Below, in pieces: positions 58,810 to 64,000 of a DNA stretch of 64,000 bases. The notes under the pieces were generated by a model. The model did no database searches. It saw only the letters and a program-made list of their open reading frames with translations, and was not told the DNA's origin. Source of the stretch: an uncultured Oscillospiraceae bacterium (lineage in GTDB: Bacteria; Bacillota; Clostridia; Oscillospirales; Ruminococcaceae); assembly GCA_900547455.1 (NCBI GenBank), contig URGV01000007.1:1-64000 (forward strand), given 5' to 3'. Each line of letters opens with the position of its first letter. The first letter of the stretch is position 1. Made by a program: the position numbers and the translations under genes.

Positions 58810-59541
58810 TTATTGTTTGACCGCCCGGATAATCAGCATCATCGGGCGGCGCATCTCGTCCTTCATGCCGGGGATGTCCCACATCTCCCGAGGCGGCATC
58901 GGTTCGGCAACGGCGGTGATGGCAAAGCCGTTTTGCAAAAGGCTCATCAGGTAGGTGGTCAGGGTGCGGTGGTATTTGATGACCTCCTCGCCCAAGAAGT
59001 GTGCAGTGCGCCTGCCTTCATAATAGTAGTTATCTACCGGGAAGTGCGCGATGCTGCCGTCGGGATTGTAGGTCCAGTCCTGGGAGCCTTCGGCGGTAAA
59101 GACCGGGTGCTCGCAGGAAAAGAGAAAGACGCCGCCCGGCCGCAGCATCCGGTGGACATTTTGTACCACGCCAACATAATCCTCCACATAGTGCAGCGCC
59201 AGCGAGCTGAGCACGATGTCGAAGGAGCTGTCGGAAAAGTCGACGTCCTCGATGGCGCAGCAGCGATATTCCACGTTGTGGGCACTGGTCTTTTGCCGCG
59301 CCACCGCCAGCATCTTGTCCGACAGGTCGATGCCGGTTACCTGCCTGGCGCCGTGCTCGGCGGCATAAATGCAGTGCCAGCCGTAGCCGCAGCCCAGGTC
59401 CAGAACCTCCTTGCCGGCAAAGTCGGGCAGCAGCGGCTCCAGCGTCTGCCATTCGCCGGCGGCAGGAAGTCCGTGCTGGGAGCGGGGCATTTGATTGTAT
59501 TTTTCAAAAAAAACAGGGTCGTTGTATTTGTTTTCTTTCAT
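58810..59541 (-). CDS. class I SAM-dependent methyltransferase
   Basis: A 243-residue methyltransferase with motif I VLDLGCGYGWH near residues 65-75, the acidic VTGIDLS after it, and motif IV SSLALHYVED. The Methyltransf_11 fold is complete and a C-terminal cap is present. GGGAGGAACC precedes the ATG. The substrate is unknown. First gene of a three-gene unit with maa and the ECF S component. Confidence 0.88.
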   Translation of the reverse strand: MKENKYNDPVFFEKYNQMPRSQHGLPAAGEWQTLEPLLPDFAGKEVLDLGCGYGWHCIYAAEHGARQVTGIDLSDKMLAVARQKTSAHNVEYRCCAIEDVDFSDSSFDIVLSSLALHYVEDYVGVVQNVHRMLRPGGVFLFSCEHPVFTAEGSQDWTYNPDGSIAHFPVDNYYYEGRRTAHFLGEEVIKYHRTLTTYLMSLLQNGFAITAVAEPMPPREMWDIPGMKDEMRRPMMLIIRAVKQ

Positions 59542-59703
59542 CTTGTGGTTCCTCCCATACGATACAGGTTTTGGTTTGGATGTGGATGGCGGATCGTATG
59601 GGGGACTCTGCGCTTGTGGCCGTGCATTGGATCAGTCCTTTCCTGCCAAGGTTGCTTTTCATTATACCATATTCGTTTGGGGATTTCCAGTGGAGGAAAA
59701 ATA

Positions 59704-59740
59704 GGGGGCCGGTTAAAACCAACTGTTTTAACCGGCCCCC
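59704..59740 (-). terminator. terminator of the lipoprotein gene at 59.8-60.4 kb
   Basis: GGGGGCCGGTTAAAAC pairs with GTTTTAACCGGCCCCC; ATTTTT follows on the minus strand. Confidence 0.9.
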
Positions 59741-59769
59741 TCATTGTCAGGAATCATTGTGGGCACAGC

Positions 59770-60372
59770 TTATTCGGAAAAGGTTACGGCAATCATCTGC
59801 ACCTCGTCGCCGCCGATTGCTTCCGGGTTGTTGTAGAAGTCGGAGGGGACGGCGGCTGTGGTGGCGCTGCCCTCCTGATTGCCGATCAGCAGCAACAGCG
59901 GCAGAGGCTGGCTGGGGTCAATCTCCCGCTTCTGCTGCGCAAAGGCGGAAGCCGCGTAATAGACGGCCTCCCCGAAGGAGAGCACAGGAAAGTCGGAGGC
60001 GCTGACGCTGCCATCCTCCTGCCAGGCGACGCGGCAGTGGCCGAACGGCTCCTGCTGGGTGAAGGAGATCAGCAGCCTGCCGTGGAAGGAGGCGTTCTCC
60101 TCGTCAAAGAGTCCCAGAAGGGAGGAATCCTCCTGCTTTTTCCACTCGGTCCCTTCCAGACGGTAGGTGTCCACCGAGAGCTGGGTGGTTCTTTCGCAGG
60201 AAAGGTCGTAGACGGCGGTGGTGGTGCCGCTGGCGAGGGTCAGGATCTCCTGCTCCTGCTGGGAAAGCTGGGCGGGAGCGATGGTGTTCTGTGCGCTGGC
60301 ACTGTCCTGACAGCCGGAAAAGGTAAGGCAGCAGGCGGCGAGCATGAGGGCGGGAATCCATCTGCGCAACAT
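59770..60372 (-). CDS. lipoprotein of unknown function, paralogue A
   Basis: A 200-residue lipoprotein with lipobox LTFSGC (Cys at about 21). The mature part begins with a short linker and shares the pattern NTIAPAQLSQQEQEIL with NTIQPAVLTQEESELL of the protein at 60749, and further similarity at TYRLEGTEW. No catalytic motif is seen. The start MLRRWIP has an AAAGGAGG site. The pair has diverged strongly and is separated by a repeat array. Confidence 0.8.
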   Translation of the reverse strand: MLRRWIPALMLAACCLTFSGCQDSASAQNTIAPAQLSQQEQEILTLASGTTTAVYDLSCERTTQLSVDTYRLEGTEWKKQEDSSLLGLFDEENASFHGRLLISFTQQEPFGHCRVAWQEDGSVSASDFPVLSFGEAVYYAASAFAQQKREIDPSQPLPLLLLIGNQEGSATTAAVPSDFYNNPEAIGGDEVQMIAVTFSE

Positions 60373-60479
60373 GGGAAAGGCCTCCTTTTTTGACAAAAGT
60401 TTTATTTCTTCTAATGATAGAATATCAAACTTTTCGACGGATGTCAAGAAAATGTTGCGAAAGCGGTCGGCTGTACAAA

Positions 60480-60758
60480 ACATTTTTTGCAGAAACTCGC
60501 CTCCGCGAGGTTAAAACTGGGGATATGCACTGACCAATACGCGAATTGGTAAGCGGGTTCAACCCGCTGCCGCGAGGTAGAAATGTAGGTCATGCACCCA
60601 ACCAATACGTGAATTGGCTGTGGGATTATCCCGCCAAGGAATTTTTACAAACCCGGTCGGCTGCACAAAATATCTTCCGCAGAAACTCGGTGCCGCGAGC
60701 TCAAGGCCAAGGCTTCGCACCCAACCAATACGCGAATTGGCGGTGGGCTCAGCCCACC
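60480..60758. repeat. array of short hairpin repeats with central stop trinucleotides
   Basis: Three units. Each has a CCAATACGYGAATTGG box (60534-60549, 60602-60617, 60725-60740) followed 2-3 bases later by a 15-base hairpin: GCGGGTT/AACCCGC (60553-60567), GTGGGAT/ATCCCGC (60620-60634), GTGGGCT/AGCCCAC (60743-60757), each around one pyrimidine. The outer parts GCAGAAACTC (60489, 60679), GCCGCGAG (60569-60576, 60692-60699) and GGTCGGCTG (60466 and 60655 regions) also recur. The last hairpin contains the stop codon of the lipoprotein gene at 60749. Confidence 0.85.
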
Positions 60759-61360
60759 GAGAAGGTGATGGTGATGAGCTGGGCAAAGTCGCTCTGGATC
60801 TCCTGCGGATTTTGCAGCGCATGGTCGGGGAAATAGGCAGTGGTGGAAGCGGCGGCTTCCTGCTCCCCGTAGTAGGCCCACAGAGCAATCGGCTCATCCA
60901 GCACAATCTCAATGGGATCTGCGGCAGAGGTCGAGGCGTGGGAGAGAAAGGTGCTTCCATCCAGGTCCTGGCTGATGCGGGAGACACCGTCCTCATCCTG
61001 GAAGGCGACGCCCGCAAACTGTCCGTCTTCTCCGAAGGTCAGTGCAATCCGCCCCCGGAGACCAGGCTTATCGATAGGGCTGCTGCTTCCGCCCGATGGC
61101 TGCCAGGCGCCGTCCTGCAGGGTGAAGATCTCCACCCGATAGCCGGAAGCACCCTCGACCGAAAAGTCAAACAGCATCGGCTGCTGCACGTCCAGCAGCT
61201 CCAGCAGCTCGCTCTCCTCCTGGGTCAGCACAGCGGGCTGGATGGTGTTTTTGCCGGGAATAGAGGTGGTGGTTGTGGCCGTCTCGGTCACCTTGCAGGA
61301 GCCGAGCGTCATGGCACAGCAGAGGGTGAGCAGCAGGGCGGACAGTTTGCGCAGTTTCAT
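60749..61360 (-). CDS. lipoprotein of unknown function, paralogue B
   Basis: A 203-residue lipoprotein with lipobox TLGSC (Cys at about 22) followed by a Thr-rich linker. Similar in order of motifs to the lipoprotein at 59770 (NTIQPAVLTQEESELL, YRVEIFTLQDGAW). The final residues FSVG and the TGA stop lie inside the repeat hairpin GTGGGCTGAGCCCAC, so the end of the gene is formed by the repeat. The ribosome site is AAGGAGG. Function unknown. Confidence 0.8.
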   Translation of the reverse strand: MKLRKLSALLLTLCCAMTLGSCKVTETATTTTSIPGKNTIQPAVLTQEESELLELLDVQQPMLFDFSVEGASGYRVEIFTLQDGAWQPSGGSSSPIDKPGLRGRIALTFGEDGQFAGVAFQDEDGVSRISQDLDGSTFLSHASTSAADPIEIVLDEPIALWAYYGEQEAAASTTAYFPDHALQNPQEIQSDFAQLITITFSVG

Positions 61361-61492
61361 AAGGGAGCCTCCTTTTTAAAGGTCTGCGGTCGATTTCCTG
61401 CCTTCATTGTATCAGAAATCAGCTTCCGCCGCAAGCAAAAAGGGTTGCGGAAGCGCACCGCTTATTCATCAAAATGAATAAAATGATAAAAT

Positions 61493-61521
61493 TTGACAGC
61501 AGAAAAATTGTGTGTTATTCT
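61493..61521 (+). promoter_or_regulatory. promoter upstream of yitT
   Basis: TTGACA and TATTCT are separated by 17 bases; transcription would start at about 61528, just before a terminator-like hairpin. Confidence 0.65.
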
Positions 61522-61532
61522 GAAAGCAGAAA

Positions 61533-61577
61533 AGAGCATTTGCGGATCATATCGAAGGTCTGCAGATGCTCTTTTTT
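61533..61577 (+). terminator. leader terminator (attenuator candidate) before yitT
   Basis: AGAGCAT-TGC arms at 61533-61543 and 61562-61572 are followed by TTTTT. It lies within the leader, about 5 bases after the predicted start point and 34 bases before the gene. Either the gene is attenuated or a separate RNA of about 50 bases is made. Confidence 0.65.
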
Positions 61578-61610
61578 GCAGGAATCGAAAAGCAAAGAAA
61601 GGACGGAAAA

Positions 61611-62489
61611 ATGATGCGACAGAGGACAATGGAAGAATGGAAGGGCAGGCTGATCTCCTTTGGATTGGAGACGCTGGGCGGCTTTTTGGTGGCGGTGGCG
61701 CTGGACTGCTTTGCGGTCAACGCGGCCTTTCCGCTGACCGGATTTTCCGGCATCGCGCTGATTGTCAACCGCCTGTGGGGGCTACCCATCGGCGCGACCA
61801 CCGTGCTGCTGAATATCCCGCTGGCCTTTTTGTGCTATAAGCTGCTGGGGCGGGGGTTCTTTCTGCGGTCGATGCGGTGCATGGTGATTTCTTCCATCTT
61901 TATCGACTACATTGGTCCCATGCTGCCCGCCTATGATGGCGACCGGCTGCTGGCGGCGCTGTGCACCGGCGTGACGATGGGGGTGGGATATGCGCTGATC
62001 TATATGCAGAACTCCTCCACCGGCGGCGCCGACTTTGTGGTGATGGCGATGAAAGCGGTGCGCCCGCACCTTTCTTTGGGCAAGCTTGCCTTTGTCACCG
62101 ATGTGGCCATCGTGCTGGCGGGCGGTTTTCTGTTCCGGGATGTCGACGGCATTATCTACGGCATGATTGTCAGCTTCCTGTTCTCGGCGGTGATCGACAA
62201 GGTGATGTACGGCGCCAACGCCGGCATGCTGGCGCTGGTGGTCACCACCCAGGGAGCGAAGATCTGCCAGGTCATCGACGATACCTGCAAGCGCGGCTCC
62301 ACCATCCTCAAGGCCTACGGCGGCTGGCACCAGGACGACAAGCAGGTGGTGATGTGCGCCTGCAGCGACAAGCAGATGTATGGGGTGCAGCAGGCGGTGA
62401 AGGCGGCGGACCCGGCCTCCTTTATGGTGGTGCTGGAGTCCAACGAGGTGCACGGAGAGGGCTTCCGCTATCTGCAGATGGGCGACTAG
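61611..62489 (+). CDS. YitT family membrane protein
   Basis: A 292-residue protein with five or six N-terminal membrane segments (YitT_membrane, with the motif NSSTGGADFV near residue 140) and a C-terminal DUF2179 cytoplasmic domain (about 205-285). The ATG at 61611 follows AAAGGACGG; a second ATG follows it. The family is widespread in Firmicutes and its role is unknown. A hairpin with a T-run lies in its leader. Confidence 0.92.
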   Translation: MMRQRTMEEWKGRLISFGLETLGGFLVAVALDCFAVNAAFPLTGFSGIALIVNRLWGLPIGATTVLLNIPLAFLCYKLLGRGFFLRSMRCMVISSIFIDYIGPMLPAYDGDRLLAALCTGVTMGVGYALIYMQNSSTGGADFVVMAMKAVRPHLSLGKLAFVTDVAIVLAGGFLFRDVDGIIYGMIVSFLFSAVIDKVMYGANAGMLALVVTTQGAKICQVIDDTCKRGSTILKAYGGWHQDDKQVVMCACSDKQMYGVQQAVKAADPASFMVVLESNEVHGEGFRYLQMGD

Positions 62490-62799
62490 CCGCCTTCCTG
62501 CAGTTTTAGATTCAAAAAGCGCCGAGGCTCTCTTTCACCCGCAGGAAAAAAGGTGCTTCTTTTTTGGAAAAATGTGCTGAAAAAGCCTTTAAAAATGCGG
62601 GGTTTTGTGATATATTTGAATTAAAAAGAGGGCCTGGCAAGGAAACTGCGCTCCCTTTTAGCAAAAGAAATAAAAATGAAGGAAAAACTTCAGCACATTC
62701 ACTGAGACTTCGGGAGAAAAGAACAGAATGAAGGATCTTTCTGTGTTGAAACCGCCGTTTGATGAGCAAAAAAAGAGGTTTTTAAAATTGAAAGAAAAC
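62490..62799. other. AT-rich intergenic region
   Basis: No supported gene. T-rich and A-rich runs near 62549-62570 may terminate yitT. Nothing else is recognised. Confidence 0.4.
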
Positions 62800-62828
62800 T
62801 TGCAAAATGACATGAATGGTGGTACAGT
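62800..62828 (+). promoter_or_regulatory. promoter of the class I fumarase operon
   Basis: TTGCAA and TACAGT are spaced by 17 bases. The leader of about 120 bases contains GGGGAATTTTCCCC and a GGCC...CCGG-type stem. Confidence 0.6.
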
Positions 62829-62953
62829 AGACACGGATTATCCTACGGCATCGGGATATAATGCGCAGGGGAATTTTCCCCCGGCGTTTATCAAATAAAA
62901 GGCCCCGCCGGCTTCTCCGGTTTGGCCACAGAACAATCGGGAGGGAATACACG

Positions 62954-63793
62954 ATGAGAGAGATTAATGCCAAGGACATTACCGAGCAGGTAAAGCGTCT
63001 TTGCATGGAAGCCAACTCCTATCTTCCGGAAGATATCAAGGAAAGAATCAACAAGAGCGAACAGGAAGAGCCCTGGGCGCTGGCAAAGAACATCCTGGGT
63101 ATCATCCACGAGAACTATCTGATCGCTGAGGAAAACTATGTTCCGGTCTGCCAGGACACCGGCATGGCCTGCGTCTTTATGGAGATCGGCCAGGATGTCC
63201 ACATCAACGGCAACCTGGAAGAAGCGGTCAACGAGGGCGTTCGCCAGGGCTACACCGAGGGCTGCCTGCGCAAATCGGTTGTCCGCGATCCGCTCGACCG
63301 CGTCAACACCACCGACAACACCCCAGCGATGATCTATTACGACATTGTTCCGGGCGACGGCTTCAAGCTGACCGTTGCGCCAAAGGGCTTTGGCAGCGAG
63401 AACATGAGCCAGATCAAGATGCTCAAACCTTCCGACGGCCTGCAGGGCGTCAAGGACTTTATCCTGAAGGTTGTTGAGGACGCGGGCCCGAATCCCTGCC
63501 CGCCAATCGTAGTTGGCGTCGGCATCGGCGGCACCTTTGACAAGGCCGCATTATTAGCCAAAAAGGCGCTGATGCGCAACACCAACGTGCGCAACGCCGA
63601 CCCGTTCTATGCCGATCTGGAGGAGGAGATGCTCCAGAAGATCAATGCGCTGGGCATCGGCCCGCAGGGCGTCGGCGGCAAGACCACCGCGCTGGCGGTC
63701 AACATCGAAAAGATGCCGACCCACATCGCCGGCCTGCCGATTGCGGTCAACATCAACTGCCATGTCACCCGTCACAAGACGGTGGAGCTGTAA
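62954..63793 (+). CDS. fumA: class I fumarate hydratase, alpha subunit
   Basis: A 279-residue iron-sulfur hydro-lyase subunit of the FumA/TtdA family. Cysteines expected to bind the 4Fe-4S cluster appear in PVCQDTGMACVF, NPCPPIVVGVGIGG and NINCHVTRH. With the beta subunit it converts fumarate to malate; a tartrate dehydratase role is less likely but not excluded. GGGAGGG precedes the ATG. Oxygen-sensitive enzyme, in keeping with an anaerobe. Two-subunit form as in Clostridia. Confidence 0.93.
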   Translation: MREINAKDITEQVKRLCMEANSYLPEDIKERINKSEQEEPWALAKNILGIIHENYLIAEENYVPVCQDTGMACVFMEIGQDVHINGNLEEAVNEGVRQGYTEGCLRKSVVRDPLDRVNTTDNTPAMIYYDIVPGDGFKLTVAPKGFGSENMSQIKMLKPSDGLQGVKDFILKVVEDAGPNPCPPIVVGVGIGGTFDKAALLAKKALMRNTNVRNADPFYADLEEEMLQKINALGIGPQGVGGKTTALAVNIEKMPTHIAGLPIAVNINCHVTRHKTVEL

Positions 63794-63810
63794 AGGAGGA
63801 GGAGAAGGTT

Positions 63811-64000
63811 ATGGAAAAGAGAATAACAACTCCACTCACCCTGGAACAGGTAAAGGATTTAAAATGTGGAGACAGCGTGCTGATTTCGGGCGTCATCTAT
63901 ACCGCCCGCGACGCGGCGCACAAACGCCTGTGCGAGCTGGTCGCACAGGGCAAGGAACTTCCGTTTGACCCGAAGGATTCGGTCATCTATTATGTGGGCC
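63811..64000 (+). CDS. fumB: class I fumarate hydratase, beta subunit (partial)
   Basis: The first 63 codons of the beta subunit: MEKRITTPLTLEQVKDLKCG, the typical opening of FumA-C/TtdB domains, then SGVIYTARDAAHKR. It begins 17 bases after the alpha subunit gene with AAAGGAGGAGGAG. The window ends inside it. The symbol is used for the beta subunit, not the E. coli isozyme. Confidence 0.9.
   Translation, partial: MEKRITTPLTLEQVKDLKCGDSVLISGVIYTARDAAHKRLCELVAQGKELPFDPKDSVIYYVG

Noticed and set aside
60480..60758. Possible CRISPR array
   Set aside because: Units are unequally spaced, the repeats are palindromic at their ends, spacers are not of constant length, and no cas gene is near.

Overview
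The window reads as chromosomal DNA of an anaerobic, spore-forming member of the Clostridia, probably a gut-type Oscillospirales relative (inference). The grounds are a GC-rich genome with clostridial families throughout, spmA/spmB, desulfoferrodoxin and rubrerythrin under a PerR-type regulator, Rnf-family genes, many YtrA-type GntR/ABC modules, and L10-leader and CIRCE regulation. No tRNA, rRNA, phage, insertion sequence with a transposase, or CRISPR array was seen.

Layout. 0-3 kb: a GC-rich hairpin remnant, a small membrane protein, a GntR/ABC exporter operon and an orphan membrane protein. 3-5 kb: a TraX-like membrane protein with an apparent frameshift and a lipoprotein with a C39-like fold. 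5.6-11.1 kb: a LysM/G5/M23 cell-wall hydrolase, an RlmI-like methyltransferase and a Kef-type antiporter. 11.5-13.6 kb: a second GntR/ABC operon. 13.8-25.6 kb: a peptide-use block made of two FadR-type regulators, oppABCDF, tldD/tldE and an M28 peptidase. 25.7-26.2 kb: structured repeats. 26.2-29.2 kb: a NusG-II protein, superoxide reductase and a third GntR/ABC operon. 29.4-31.5 kb: an SdpI-like protein and a candidate peptide-signalling locus (XRE-TPR regulator plus two divergent secreted peptides around a 16-bp-arm inverted repeat). 31.6-36.7 kb: glutaminase, acetate kinase divergent from tmcAL, a nucleoside phosphorylase-like protein and an acetyltransferase. 37-42 kb: spmAB, an AbrB-like regulator, a DUF3006/MBL pair and YgiQ. 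42.5-45.3 kb: rplJL with its leader, and a MATE pump. 45.5-48 kb: perR-rbr and a lipoprotein serpin. 48.3-52.9 kb: an incomplete Rnf-like operon (C, D, E, A, without G or B) ending in a glycoside-hydrolase-like protein. 52.9-53.3 kb: a structured repeat bounded by inverted ends. 53.3-64 kb: rpe, an aldo/keto reductase, an XRE/DUF3796 pair, two CIRCE-controlled hsp20 genes, an ECF S component, maa, a methyltransferase, two paralogous lipoproteins separated by a repeat array, YitT and class I fumarase.

The observations I consider most novel are: (1) short interspersed hairpins whose stems vary but stay self-complementary, with the minus-strand stop trinucleotide TGA or TAA at the exact centre; in two cases it is the stop codon of the adjoining gene; (2) a larger element of about 220-330 bp, present twice, with six hairpins whose stems co-vary while several loops are conserved; (3) the peptide-signalling locus; (4) the Rnf-like complex, which has lost subunits and key cysteines; and (5) overlapping -10 boxes shared by the divergent ackA and tmcAL promoters.
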